A stretch of DNA of 38,654 nucleotides from an uncultured Lachnospiraceae bacterium (GCA_904420225.1 CAJFUP010000208.1:1-38654), one strand, 5' to 3'; positions 9,449 to 17,125 are shown, counted from the stretch's first letter. Made by a program: numbers and translations. Notes: a model not told the origin generated them from the sequence alone.

Positions 9449-9491
9449 GCGTTGCGCGAAAATTGTAGAAAAGTAGAATAAGGAGGTTCTT

Positions 9492-9821
9492 ATGGAACAG
9501 TCAGCATCGAAAAAGGATCAGGTCAGGTACCGCACAGCCGGGACGAGTCTGATCGTACTCCTTCCGCCGGAAGTGGATGACCATAATTGCCAGGGGATCG
9601 CCGGGGAAACAGAGGAATACATTAGGAACCGGGTGGTAAAACGAATTGTATTTGATTTCACCAGGACGGGATTTATGGACAGTGCAGGGATCGGCGTACT
9701 CCTGGGAAGATATAAGCGCATGAATGAGTTGGGTGGGGAGGTGGTGGTTACAGGGGAAGATGAGAGAATCGCGCGCATACTAAAAATTTCAGGAATTTAT
9801 CAGATCATAAGAAGTGTATAG
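9492..9821 (+). CDS. spoIIAA: Anti-sigma-F factor antagonist SpoIIAA
   Basis: A 109-residue STAS-domain protein. When dephosphorylated in the forespore it binds the SpoIIAB-ADP complex and frees sigma-F. The phosphorylated serine is S64 in the signature FMDSAGIGVLLG. Length matches B. subtilis SpoIIAA (about 117). The start ATG lies after AAGGAGG (9480-9486). It is the first gene of the classical spoIIAA-spoIIAB-sigF order. In B. subtilis the operon has a sigma-H promoter; between the upstream terminator and this gene I could not find a convincing one. Confidence 0.95.
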   Translation: MEQSASKKDQVRYRTAGTSLIVLLPPEVDDHNCQGIAGETEEYIRNRVVKRIVFDFTRTGFMDSAGIGVLLGRYKRMNELGGEVVVTGEDERIARILKISGIYQIIRSV

Positions 9822-9917
9822 CGGCTGTTGAAAAGGCTGCCAGACGGCGTAAGGATAAGGAAGCGGGCCGGGGAGGATGGCCGCTGATCGGATGCATGAA
9901 AAATGGAGGATAAGAAT

Positions 9918-10406
9918 ATGGTGTCGGAGAGAAATGAGGAAACAAGAAAAGAGAATCAGTCGGAATCCATGCGGCTGCAGTTTGAAAGTTACTCCTGGAA
10001 TGAAAGTTTTGCACGGGTGACCGTGGCGGCTTTCCTGGCCAGGCTGGACCCGACGGTGGAGGAAATGGAGGATGTGAAAACAGCGGTTTCAGAGGCAGTG
10101 ACCAACGCCGTGGTACACGGGTACGAGGGAACACTGGGCACAGTGACGGTGGAAGCTTCCATTGAGGGAAGAAAATTTACAGTGAGCGTTCATGACGATG
10201 GGGTGGGAATCGCCGATATACAAAAGGCCATGGAACCGCTGTATACGGGGAAACCGGAGATGGAAAGAAGCGGCATGGGATTTTCTTTTATGGAGGCGTT
10301 CATGGATGAGGTAACTGTGCAGTCTTCGCCTGGAGAGGGGACCACGGTGATCATGAGAAAGACCATAAAGGAGGCGCCAAATGGATCAGACAGCCCGGTT
10401 AATTGA
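9918..10406 (+). CDS. spoIIAB: Anti-sigma-F factor / serine kinase SpoIIAB
   Basis: This GHKL-type kinase holds sigma-F inactive and phosphorylates SpoIIAA. The N-box is EAVTNAVVHGYEG, the G1 box VHDDGVGI, and the G2 region RSGMGFSFMEAF. I chose ATG 9918 because GGAGG at 9905-9909 lies 8 bases before it. An upstream in-frame ATG at 9903 overlaps that ribosome site. The resulting 162-residue protein is slightly longer than the B. subtilis one (146), with an extra charged N-terminus. It overlaps sigF by 26 bases, indicating translational coupling that would keep sigma and anti-sigma amounts matched. Confidence 0.95.
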   Translation: MVSERNEETRKENQSESMRLQFESYSWNESFARVTVAAFLARLDPTVEEMEDVKTAVSEAVTNAVVHGYEGTLGTVTVEASIEGRKFTVSVHDDGVGIADIQKAMEPLYTGKPEMERSGMGFSFMEAFMDEVTVQSSPGEGTTVIMRKTIKEAPNGSDSPVN

Positions 10407-11097
10407 AGAGGCGCACAAAGGAGATAAAGAAGCCAGGGATCGGCTGGTGGAAGAAAATATGGGGCTTATATGGAGTATTGTGAGACGGTTTTCGGGGCGG
10501 GGGCAGGAAACGGAGGATTTGTTTCAAATCGGCAGCATAGGGCTGATGAAAGCCATTGATAAATTTGACTTCAGCTTTGGTGTAAAATTTTCCACCTATG
10601 CAGTCCCCATGATCACCGGTGAAATCAAGCGGTTTCTCAGAGATGACGGCATGATAAAGGTCAGCCGTTCCCTGAAGGAAATGGCCATGAAGGCCAGAAC
10701 GCTGCAGGAAAATTATCATACCACCAAAGGCAGGGATCCCACGTTGGAGGAATTGGCGCAGGAAATCGGCGTGACATGTGAAGAACTGGCCGTGGCCATG
10801 GACTCCGTATCCGAGGTGGAAAGCCTGCAGAAAACCATTTATCAGGGAGATGGAAGCGCCATTTCTCTGATGGATAAACTGGAGCAGGAGGAAAAGGAAG
10901 ACGAGGGCGTAATCAATCGTCTTGTTTTAAATGAGCTATTGAGTGATTTGACAAAGGAAGAAAGAAAAATTATTTCTCTGCGCTATTTTTACGACAAAAC
11001 ACAGACGGAAATTGCAAAACAGTTGGGGATTTCTCAAGTGCAGGTGTCCCGGCTGGAAAAAAAGATTCTGAAACGAATGCGGGAAAAAATGGTATGA
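10381..11097 (+). CDS. sigF: RNA polymerase sporulation sigma factor SigF
   Basis: A 238-residue sigma-70-family factor that drives early forespore transcription. Region 2 is seen in ENMGLIWSIVRRFSGRGQE, DLFQIGSIGLMKAIDKFD and FSTYAVPMITGEIKRFLRD. Region 3 begins at KVSRSLKEMA, and region 4 carries the helix-turn-helix TQTEIAKQLGISQVQVSRLE. It belongs to the sigma-F/G/B group and its position directly after spoIIAB fixes it as sigma-F. The ribosome site AAGGAGG lies inside the end of spoIIAB. The spoVA genes follow 88 bases later behind their own promoter. Confidence 0.96.
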   Translation: MDQTARLIEEAHKGDKEARDRLVEENMGLIWSIVRRFSGRGQETEDLFQIGSIGLMKAIDKFDFSFGVKFSTYAVPMITGEIKRFLRDDGMIKVSRSLKEMAMKARTLQENYHTTKGRDPTLEELAQEIGVTCEELAVAMDSVSEVESLQKTIYQGDGSAISLMDKLEQEEKEDEGVINRLVLNELLSDLTKEERKIISLRYFYDKTQTEIAKQLGISQVQVSRLEKKILKRMREKMV

Positions 11098-11113
11098 CAG
11101 GGATGACTTCCCA

Positions 11114-11142
11114 GCATAAAGACGGATGGACTGCTCACACTA
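11114..11142 (+). promoter_or_regulatory. Sigma-G-type promoter of spoVAA
   Basis: GCATA at 11114-11118 fits the sigma-G -35 pattern GHATR. After 17 bases CACACTA (11136-11142) matches six of seven positions of the -10 pattern CATWHTA. The spoVA operon is known to be sigma-G transcribed in B. subtilis. The same architecture precedes spoVAF in this window. Confidence 0.65.
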
Positions 11143-11185
11143 ATGGAGAAACATTATGACATTAGGAAAACGAGGTGAGACAGTC

Positions 11186-11809
11186 ATGGCAGAGACCGTT
11201 TATATGAAGGCGGAACAGTGCAGCCAGGTGACAGAACCGGACATCTTCCTGGGCAAAGTGGCCAAATTGTGGTGCCGGAACAAGACTATTTTAAGCAAGT
11301 GCATGGCCATTAAATTGGCCAGCGTCAAGGAAAAGGAAGAAGAGCGCTTTGTTTTTTCTGCTCTGGACGTGGTGAAAATGATTCAGGAAATTTGTCCCAA
11401 TGTGGATGTCCAGAATATGGGCGAGCAGGATTTCGTGGTAGAGTATAAAAAGCATGCGCCTGTGGCATCGGGCTGGGAGTGGGCAAAGGCGGCGTTTATC
11501 TTTTTGGTGGTGTTTGTGGGCGCCGCTTTTGCCATTATGACTTTCAACAGCGATGTGGAAGTCAAAGAAATCTTTGAGAATATTTATCGCCTGGTGACGG
11601 GAGAGGCGCCCATGGGTTTTAATATTTTGGAGGCAGGATACTGTGTGGGGCTGGCGGTGGGAATTCTTGTTTTTTACAACCACTTTTCCAGCAAAAAGGC
11701 GACAGCAGATCCAACGCCTCTGGATGTGGAGCTGCGGTCCTATGAAAAAGATATTTATACCACCGTTATAGAAAATGACAGCCGCAAACAGGCCCAGGAG
11801 AATCCGTGA
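11186..11809 (+). CDS. spoVAA: Stage V sporulation protein AA
   Basis: A 207-residue membrane protein of the SpoVA complex, which moves Ca-dipicolinic acid across the forespore inner membrane. The N-terminal half is a soluble domain (VYMKAEQCSQ... FLGKVAKLWC). Two hydrophobic helices follow, around residues 95-120 (AFIFLVVFVGAAFAIMTF) and about 145-170 (YCVGLAVGILVFYNHFS). ATG 11186 is preferred because the product then starts directly with the conserved MAETVYMKAE segment after GAGGTGAG. An in-frame ATG at 11156 would add ten residues. It is the first gene of the spoVA series and is translationally coupled to spoVAB. Confidence 0.88.
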   Translation: MAETVYMKAEQCSQVTEPDIFLGKVAKLWCRNKTILSKCMAIKLASVKEKEEERFVFSALDVVKMIQEICPNVDVQNMGEQDFVVEYKKHAPVASGWEWAKAAFIFLVVFVGAAFAIMTFNSDVEVKEIFENIYRLVTGEAPMGFNILEAGYCVGLAVGILVFYNHFSSKKATADPTPLDVELRSYEKDIYTTVIENDSRKQAQENP

Positions 11810-12228
11810 TGTGGCTGGTGGAGCAGGCAATTCTGGCGGGAATCGCTCTGGCCGCTGGAGCCACCACGGCGGCGGGAGTATTTGCCCTGATCACGGTTAT
11901 AGGCATGATTCCCAGACTGGCGGGTAAAAGCCGTACGGGAAAATATATTTGCCTTTATGAATGGGCGGTAATTATGGGAGGCGTCAGCGGGTGTCTCACG
12001 TATATTTATGATTTGCCTGTATTTGCGGGTAAAGTGGGGCTTGCAGTCATTGGGCTGGCATATGGGATTTTTGTAGGGAGTCTGATCATGTCCCTGGCGG
12101 AAACGCTGGACGTGTTTCCCATTATGGCCAGGCGGGTCCGGCTGAAAAAGGGACTGCCATATATTGTACTGGGACTGGCAGCAGGGAAGGCTTGCGGGGC
12201 CTTCTTATTTTTCTGGAAAGGATGGTAG
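11809..12228 (+). CDS. spoVAB: Stage V sporulation protein AB
   Basis: A 139-residue integral membrane protein with about four hydrophobic helices (ILAGIALAAGATTAAGVFAL, VIMGGVSGCLTYIY, LAVIGLAYGIFVGSLIMSL, a C-terminal IVLGLAAGKACGAFLFF). The length matches SpoVAB (about 141). The ATG at 11809 overlaps the spoVAA stop. A GTG at 11806 is an alternative. AGGAG lies at 11796-11800. It is part of the SpoVA membrane complex; its precise job is not established in the family. Confidence 0.9.
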   Translation: MWLVEQAILAGIALAAGATTAAGVFALITVIGMIPRLAGKSRTGKYICLYEWAVIMGGVSGCLTYIYDLPVFAGKVGLAVIGLAYGIFVGSLIMSLAETLDVFPIMARRVRLKKGLPYIVLGLAAGKACGAFLFFWKGW

Positions 12229-12230
12229 AA

Positions 12231-12707
12231 ATGAAAGCGACAAAGGAAGAAGAAAAAGCGTATGGCGATTATATAAAAAAAGTGACGCCCATCCACAATA
12301 CGGCTTTTAATGTACTCCGAGCATTTGTTTCGGGAGGGCTGATTTGCCTTGTGGGAGAATTTCTCAATGAATTGTTGGCCGGTCAAGGATTGAGCCAGGA
12401 GGTGGCTGGAGCCTGGACTCAAATCATCCTAATTGGGACATCGGTGCTTCTGACCGGGCTCAATTTGTTCCCTGAAATCGCCAAGTTTGCCGGAGCAGGG
12501 GTTTTGGTGCCCATTACAGGGTTTGCCAATTCTGTGGTAGCTCCGGCCATAGAGTATAAAAAGGAGGGGCAGGTATTCGGCATTGGCGTCAAAATCTTTA
12601 CAATTTCAGGGCCTGTCATCCTCTATGGCGTTGTGGTATCCTGGCTGCTGGGAGTTATTTATTATATTTTGCATCTGACAGGAATTCTTTCGGGAGGTAT
12701 GGGATGA
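12231..12707 (+). CDS. spoVAC: Stage V sporulation protein AC
   Basis: A 158-residue membrane protein. In B. subtilis SpoVAC forms a mechanosensitive channel that releases dipicolinic acid in germination. A charged cytosolic start (MKATKEEEKAYGDYIKKV) is followed by four to five hydrophobic helices and the family segment GFANSVVAPAIEYKKEG. Start ATG 12231 is two bases after the spoVAB stop, preceded by AAAGGATGG. The ORF extends upstream to 12192 without a better ribosome site. Its paralogue SpoVAE, normally downstream of spoVAD, is absent here. Confidence 0.92.
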   Translation: MKATKEEEKAYGDYIKKVTPIHNTAFNVLRAFVSGGLICLVGEFLNELLAGQGLSQEVAGAWTQIILIGTSVLLTGLNLFPEIAKFAGAGVLVPITGFANSVVAPAIEYKKEGQVFGIGVKIFTISGPVILYGVVVSWLLGVIYYILHLTGILSGGMG

Positions 12708-13345
12708 AACAGGGAAAATACAGCCAAAAATTTGAAAATACCGTATCTATTGTTTCTGCCGCTTCTGTAGCGGGAAAAAAGGAGGGGGACGGCCCTCTGG
12801 GGAAATTATTTGACCGTGTGGAGGAAGATCCCCAGTTTGGACAAGATAACTGGGAGGCGGCGGAGAGTCAGATGCAGAAAATGGCGGCGGATATCGCTTT
12901 GGAGAAAGCAGGAATTTCCAGAGGGCAGATTCGCTACTTACTGGGAGGCGATTTGCTGGGACAAAATATTGCCACTTCCTTTGGTTTGATGGAACTGGAT
13001 TTGCCGGTGTTCGGTTTGTACGGCGCCTGCTCCACCATGGGCGAATCGTTGAATTTGGGGAGTATGCTGATGGATGGACGGATGGCCGATTACCTTTTAT
13101 GCGTCACATCCAGCCATTTTGCCACGGCGGAGAAACAGTTTCGCTTTCCTTTGGAGTATGGAAATCAGCGTCCCCTTTCCGCCACTTGGACCGTGACGGG
13201 AGCAGCGGCCGTTTTATTGGGAAATCAAGGAGGCATCGCTCGGATTGCCGGAGTAACTCCCGGAAAAATTGTTGATTTTGGCGTGAGGGATTCCATGAAC
13301 ATGGGGGCGGCAATGGCCCCTGCTGATGATATAATAGGTCCATAA
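12704..13345 (+). CDS. spoVAD: SpoVAD, C-terminally truncated
   Basis: SpoVAD is a thiolase-fold protein that binds dipicolinic acid on the forespore membrane. The N-terminal two-thirds is well conserved: TVSIVSAASVAGKKEGDGPL near the start, GGDLLGQNIATSFG, GLYGACSTMGESL with its thiolase-like Cys, and DFGVRDSMNMGAAMAPA at the end. Full-length SpoVAD is about 338 residues; this one stops at 213 with the unrelated tail DDIIGP. About 125 residues are missing, and none of the three forward frames resumes recognisable SpoVAD. The following spoVAE is also absent, and a new promoter and unrelated gene begin at once. The start overlaps spoVAC by four bases. It is probably a deletion or rearrangement product and may be non-functional. 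Confidence 0.88.
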   Translation: MKQGKYSQKFENTVSIVSAASVAGKKEGDGPLGKLFDRVEEDPQFGQDNWEAAESQMQKMAADIALEKAGISRGQIRYLLGGDLLGQNIATSFGLMELDLPVFGLYGACSTMGESLNLGSMLMDGRMADYLLCVTSSHFATAEKQFRFPLEYGNQRPLSATWTVTGAAAVLLGNQGGIARIAGVTPGKIVDFGVRDSMNMGAAMAPADDIIGP

Positions 13346-13384
13346 CAAAGTCGCAGCTATTTTCCGGAAAAGGTAAGAGGAGTT

Positions 13385-13413
13385 TTGACTCAAGAATAAA
13401 AATGTGATATGAT
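13385..13413 (+). promoter_or_regulatory. Sigma-A promoter just after truncated spoVAD
   Basis: TTGACT at 13385-13390 and TATGAT at 13408-13413 are separated by 17 bases. It would drive the following membrane-protein gene independently of the spoVA operon. Confidence 0.75.
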
Positions 13414-13521
13414 GAAAAAAATGGAGGCGGACGTGCAGGGGACAGAGTAGGCGGCGGTACTTAGAAATCTTGAACGGGAAAGCAGTATTCGGCCTGGGGA
13501 TTGGGCAGGAAGGCGGGGAGT

Positions 13522-14256
13522 ATGGAAGAAAACAAAAGAGAACAGATGGGTGGCGCTACAGTACAGGATAAGGCGAAACGTGTACATGATCAGAATGTGA
13601 AAACAAAAGAAGCGCTTTTGGAGAGAGAAAAAAGACGGATCAGGGATAAAAAGCATCTAATGCTTTTGATTTTAGTTCCTTTGGGATTGATCCTTTTTTT
13701 GAATTTCCTTCTGCCCATGATGCTGGGATTTCACCAGAGCGGATTTCGATTTGTTCAGAGAGTCATTGCCAGGAAAAGCCTTGGGAAGGCTTTGGGCAGC
13801 ACAGGGGAGAACCATATCCTGGCAGATGGGGAAGAGTGGACAAAGGCGTTGACGCAGCGTCTGCAGCAGATGGGGATGGATGTGAGATTTGTCAGGAGGG
13901 AAAGTTTAGACAGTACGGAGACCTCTCTCTTTGGGGACTCCCATACGGAGCAGAGGGAAGTATACGCCGTCAATGGAGTATGGGACGCGCTGACTGTCCG
14001 CTGGGATAGAATTGGCGGCGATCTTCTGGAAGCGCGGATTTATATGAGAGACAGCCAGGAGGCGGCTGCCATTATGTGGGAGGGATTGGTTTTGCTGGGA
14101 AATATGCATGGACTTGATTTGGAGGGCTGGGAAAATACATATCCGGCCGGACTGTGGGGAGACGTGAGAGTGGCGCCGCCGTCCGCCAATGATGAGAGAG
14201 CGTATATTCTATATGGCTGTGAGGACACCAGCATAATGGCAGAAAGAGAAGACTAG
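13522..14256 (+). CDS. Membrane-anchored protein of unknown function
   Basis: A 244-residue protein. I use ATG 13522 because AGGAAGGCGGGGAG (13507-13520) precedes it; the longer frame begins at a TTG (13501). The N-terminal 45 residues are highly charged and helical. A single transmembrane helix follows at about 46-68 (LMLLILVPLGLILFLNFLLP). The rest, about 170 residues, would lie outside the membrane and has no cysteine motif or enzyme signature that I recognise (EWTKALTQRLQQMGMDVRF, then YAVNGVWDALTVRWD). It lies between truncated spoVAD and a convergent GNAT gene and has its own sigma-A promoter, so it need not be a sporulation gene. Confidence 0.65.
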   Translation: MEENKREQMGGATVQDKAKRVHDQNVKTKEALLEREKRRIRDKKHLMLLILVPLGLILFLNFLLPMMLGFHQSGFRFVQRVIARKSLGKALGSTGENHILADGEEWTKALTQRLQQMGMDVRFVRRESLDSTETSLFGDSHTEQREVYAVNGVWDALTVRWDRIGGDLLEARIYMRDSQEAAAIMWEGLVLLGNMHGLDLEGWENTYPAGLWGDVRVAPPSANDERAYILYGCEDTSIMAERED

Positions 14257-14304
14257 TGTACCGTATCATGTATGTTTCGCATTATGGTGCAGAATCGCAT
14301 CAAA

Positions 14305-15138
14305 CTATTCAAATAGATACGTATGGACAGACTCTATGGGCAAGAAGCCAAAAGAGCGGTACAATGTGCAGGCGGCATCATTTTGATCGGAAACCTGGAC
14401 ACAAAGAAACTGGTACGTGTCGGCAAGCCGCCTGGCCAGTGCCGACAGGGTGTCAAAGGCAATATGCTGCCGTCTGTATTGGGGAAGAACGCCGAATCCC
14501 GTCAGATATGCGATATCTTCTTGATAGATGCAGAAACCCAGACCAACAGATTCTCCGTTTTTTTCGATGAGAAACGCTTCTGCGCCAGATTCCTTTTGGC
14601 AGTCTGCCAGATCTTCCACAAAGGTCTCCGAAAAGTCCTCCGGATACTCGGGAAAGCAGGCCTGGTGCAGACGGCAGAGAGTAGCTGTGTCCTCGGTGGG
14701 CAGCAGAGACGGGGAAGAGGGCATGATTTCGGTTCCGCGGATTCGGTACTGGAGCAGATACTCTGTCTCCAGCCGAACGCATTCCAAGGCATGTAAGACG
14801 GCCAGCGCGTCTTTGGCATTATCATCCACTGTAAATAGAAAAGCGGGACCGATGTTTTCTTCATATGCCTGATCAAAGAGACGGTCAAAGAAGCCCTTTC
14901 GCCTGTGGGAGGGATGAGTGAAGGCATGCACCAGACATTCTTCCCCGCAGAAAGTAAGGGACAGAAAACTGATCAGCTGTCCGCTGTCATCGGAGAGTAG
15001 ATAGAAAAGCTGTTCCTCCTGATCCATATCCGGAAAAAGGGATATGGTGAGATCCTCCTGTTGTCTACAAAGTTCGGCCAGATTTTCGGCGGCCGCTTTC
15101 TGCTGAGAAGAAAGACGGAGGCATTTTTCCATGGTCAT
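14305..15138 (-). CDS. Tandem GNAT-fold N-acetyltransferase
   Basis: A 277-residue protein made of two GNAT-like halves. The first has the motif A segment HAFTHPSHRRKGFFDRLFDQA near residues 91-111. The second has YLTGFGVLPQYRRQHIAFDT followed by LYRSFGFLPIESVHTY at the C-terminus, the usual GNAT ending. Members transfer an acetyl group from acetyl-CoA to an amine; the substrate is unknown here. The acetyl-CoA loop is imperfect in both halves (RRKGFF; RRQHIA), so only one may be active. The start ATG at 15138 lies 36 bases after the formate/nitrite channel gene on the same strand, so the two are probably cotranscribed. Confidence 0.8.
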   Translation of the reverse strand: MTMEKCLRLSSQQKAAAENLAELCRQQEDLTISLFPDMDQEEQLFYLLSDDSGQLISFLSLTFCGEECLVHAFTHPSHRRKGFFDRLFDQAYEENIGPAFLFTVDDNAKDALAVLHALECVRLETEYLLQYRIRGTEIMPSSPSLLPTEDTATLCRLHQACFPEYPEDFSETFVEDLADCQKESGAEAFLIEKNGESVGLGFCIYQEDIAYLTGFGVLPQYRRQHIAFDTLSALARRLADTYQFLCVQVSDQNDAACTLYRSFGFLPIESVHTYLFE

Positions 15139-15174
15139 ATTGATTTCACCAAACCTTTCAAAAAGTAAACTTTG

Positions 15175-15816
15175 TCACAGAGGCTGAGCCGGAAGGTGTT
15201 TTTTTTCCACAGTTCCGATGAGAAGGCCCCCCAGGATATTCCCCAGAGTAACGGCAACAAGACTGGAAATAATCTTAAGCGGTTCCGCTCCGAAGGCCAA
15301 GCAATATGCCGATATGTAGTACATATTTGCCACAATGTGGTCAAATCCGCAGAAGACAAAAGCGGTGATGAAAAACCATACGAAGAAGATCTGTGGGAAC
15401 GATCCGCTTTTGAATTTTTTCCCGATCAAAACGGCATAGCTTACCAGGACGGCGCAGAAAAATCCCATTATTATAAGACTTATGAAATTATCATCCAGCT
15501 TCAGCTGCCCCACTGTCTGGAGACGTTCAGCGATTTTGCCTTCCAGGCGGGAGAAATGGGAAATGGCCGCTGTTAGGAAAGCGCCGATACCGTTGCCGAT
15601 CCAGGCCAGCAGCCAGTCGGTGAGTCGGTATTCGCCGGTGGCTGCAGTCAAAGGGCATACTCTGGTAAAAAGCATGTTGTTGAAATTGAAGACAAGAAAG
15701 ATACCGGCTGCGAAAAACAAAGACGCCACCATGGAATTGGGAATCATCAGATATGTCATGGCGCCCAGAGAAATGTAGGCGCCCACCATGATGGCGCTGA
15801 AAAGTTTTTGTCTCAT
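15175..15816 (-). CDS. Formate/nitrite transporter (FNT) family channel
   Basis: A 213-residue integral membrane protein with about six hydrophobic helices. FNT features include an N-terminal helix ending IMVGAYISLGAMTYL, a NNMLFTRVCPLTA segment, and GFDHIVANMYYI, which matches the conserved FNT C-terminal region GxxHxVANMxxxP. Such channels pass small monovalent anions such as formate, nitrite or hydrosulfide, depending on the His. Formate fits a fermenting anaerobe. ATG 15816 is chosen because AGGAGA lies directly upstream; the frame extends 11 codons further to an ATG with no ribosome site. The protein is shorter than most FNTs (about 250-280). It is cotranscribed with the GNAT gene. Confidence 0.85.
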   Translation of the reverse strand: MRQKLFSAIMVGAYISLGAMTYLMIPNSMVASLFFAAGIFLVFNFNNMLFTRVCPLTAATGEYRLTDWLLAWIGNGIGAFLTAAISHFSRLEGKIAERLQTVGQLKLDDNFISLIIMGFFCAVLVSYAVLIGKKFKSGSFPQIFFVWFFITAFVFCGFDHIVANMYYISAYCLAFGAEPLKIISSLVAVTLGNILGGLLIGTVEKKHLPAQPL

Positions 15817-15876
15817 AAAAATTCTCCTGTATAGTCGAAGTGCATACATGGAAAGCCCATGTCAATGCCGGATAAA

Positions 15877-15904
15877 ATTCTATCATAATCTGGCGGTTTG
15901 TCAA
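15877..15904 (-). promoter_or_regulatory. Sigma-A promoter of the FNT-GNAT operon
   Basis: On the minus strand, TTGACA (15904-15899) and TAGAAT (15882-15877) are separated by 16 bases. It lies between the dinB relic and the FNT gene. Confidence 0.65.
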
Positions 15905-15956
15905 TCCCATATCAGTTTCCACAGGCATGTTTCCGGATAAAAGAATAGACGGAAAA

Positions 15957-16061
15957 TACGGCGGAAGGAATTTGGCGAAGATCCACAGGCATTCCCAGGT
16001 GATGGATCCGGTGAACAGCGTCCCAGCTGAGATAGGCAGAATTGACATCAATGTGGAAAAT
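15957..16061 (-). pseudogene. dinB: 5' relic of a Y-family DNA polymerase (dinB/umuC)
   Basis: On the minus strand, 35 codons read IFHIDVNSAYLSWDAVHRI followed by HHLGMPVDLRQIPSAV. This is the N-terminal block of DNA polymerase IV-like proteins from Firmicutes, including the catalytic metal Asp of HIDVNSAYLSW. The usual GGD...HGIVLAKS continuation is absent. The frame runs on with unrelated sequence to a stop at 15914-15912. There is no in-frame start codon close upstream, and the remaining roughly 350 residues of the family are nowhere nearby. Two LexA-like boxes lie directly upstream in the right orientation, as expected for an SOS-controlled dinB. I infer a deleted gene whose control region and first codons survive. 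Confidence 0.8.
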
Positions 16062-16069
16062 ATATATTT

Positions 16070-16083
16070 CGAATATATGTTCG
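16070..16083. promoter_or_regulatory. LexA (SOS) box proximal to dinB relic
   Basis: CGAATATATGTTCG on the plus strand reads CGAACATATATTCG on the minus strand. It has one mismatch to the Gram-positive LexA core GAAC-N4-GTTC. It is nine bases upstream of the relic coding block. Confidence 0.65.
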
Positions 16084-16106
16084 TCCTCTTGTAAGCATAG
16101 TATACA

Positions 16107-16118
16107 GAACGAATGTTT
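16107..16118. promoter_or_regulatory. LexA (SOS) box distal to dinB relic
   Basis: GAACGAATGTTT fits the clostridial LexA pattern GAAC-N4-GTTT exactly. It adjoins a minus-strand TATACT (-10-like) at 16105-16100, so LexA binding would cover the promoter. Confidence 0.6.
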
Positions 16119-16216
16119 GAAATGCTGCAGGAAAGAGATGGAAAAAGGTGGACGGAGAAACGAAAGTGTGATACGCTGATGAAAGGTAGAAAAGAAACAA
16201 AAAGGGAGAGTGGACA

Positions 16217-17077
16217 ATGAAACGTTCAGAGATTAATATTCGGGATCCGTATGTTTTGGTGCATGACGGAAAATATTACTTATATGGCACGCGGGGAGCC
16301 ACCTGCTGGGGAGAAGCAGATGGATTTGACTGTTATGTGGGAACTGATTTGGAAGAATGGGAGGGACCTTTTGAAGTTTTTCATAATGACGGGAGCTTTT
16401 GGGCAGACAGAAATTACTGGGCGCCGGAGGTACATGTCTATGAGGGGGGCTTTTATATGTTTGCCTCCTTTAAAAAAGAGGGAATATGCCGGGGAACGCA
16501 GATCCTAAAGGCTGATTCTCCTCTGGGTCCGTTTAAGCCCCACAGCTGCGGACCGGTGACGCCGACTGAATGGGAATGTCTGGACGGCACGCTGTATGTG
16601 GCTCCAGACAAGACGCCTTATATGGTATTCTGCCATGAGTGGGTACAGATCAAAGATGGTACCATATGCTGTGTGGAATTGACAAGGGATTTGAAAAAGT
16701 CTGTGGGTGCTCCGAAGATACTGTTTTGCGCCAGCCAGGCGCCATGGGTGCGCCCGGCAAAAGATGGAGATTGCTTTGTGACAGACGGTCCGTATTTGTA
16801 CACCACAGAGGACAACAGTTTGCTGATGATTTGGTCCAGCTTTGGAGATAATGGCTATGTGGAAGCCATTGCCCGTTCAGAAAACGGCGATATCATGGGA
16901 GTGTGGAAACAGGAGCAGCGGCTTTTGTATGAGAAGGACGGCGGGCATGGCATGATTTTCAGAGGACTGGATGGTCAGCTGTATCTGACGCTTCATTTTC
17001 CCAACCGTTCTTTGGAAGAACGTCCGGTATTCTATAAAATAAAAGAGGCCAACGGCACGCTGGCCATGGATGTTTAA
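16217..17077 (+). CDS. Glycoside hydrolase family 43 enzyme
   Basis: A 286-residue five-bladed beta-propeller enzyme without signal peptide, so it probably acts in the cytoplasm on imported arabinose- or xylose-containing oligosaccharides. The catalytic base region is NIRDPYVL with D10. WAPEVH is at 69-73, the second acidic site is CLDGTLYV with D123, and the calcium-site His is in GGHGM at 242-246. The general acid motif, normally EGP with Glu, is TDGP with D190. The start ATG follows AAAGGGAGAG. It stands between the dinB relic and nifJ with no sugar-transport neighbours. The family is secure; the substrate is not. Confidence 0.85.
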   Translation: MKRSEINIRDPYVLVHDGKYYLYGTRGATCWGEADGFDCYVGTDLEEWEGPFEVFHNDGSFWADRNYWAPEVHVYEGGFYMFASFKKEGICRGTQILKADSPLGPFKPHSCGPVTPTEWECLDGTLYVAPDKTPYMVFCHEWVQIKDGTICCVELTRDLKKSVGAPKILFCASQAPWVRPAKDGDCFVTDGPYLYTTEDNSLLMIWSSFGDNGYVEAIARSENGDIMGVWKQEQRLLYEKDGGHGMIFRGLDGQLYLTLHFPNRSLEERPVFYKIKEANGTLAMDV

Positions 17078-17125
17078 GCGTCGGCCACTGCCTATAAAAA
17101 CATATGGAAAAGTGTCGACTTCTAT

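Noticed and set aside
9451-9480. Possible sigma-H promoter of spoIIAA (GTAGAATAA at 9473-9481)
   Set aside because: The -10 resembles the sigma-H pattern but no suitable AGGA-type -35 is spaced correctly, and transcription would begin at the ribosome site.
13410-13452. Short ORF starting MMKKMEADV after the promoter behind spoVAD
   Set aside because: Its ATG overlaps the -10 element (13408-13413), so it would lie upstream of the transcription start and not be in the mRNA.
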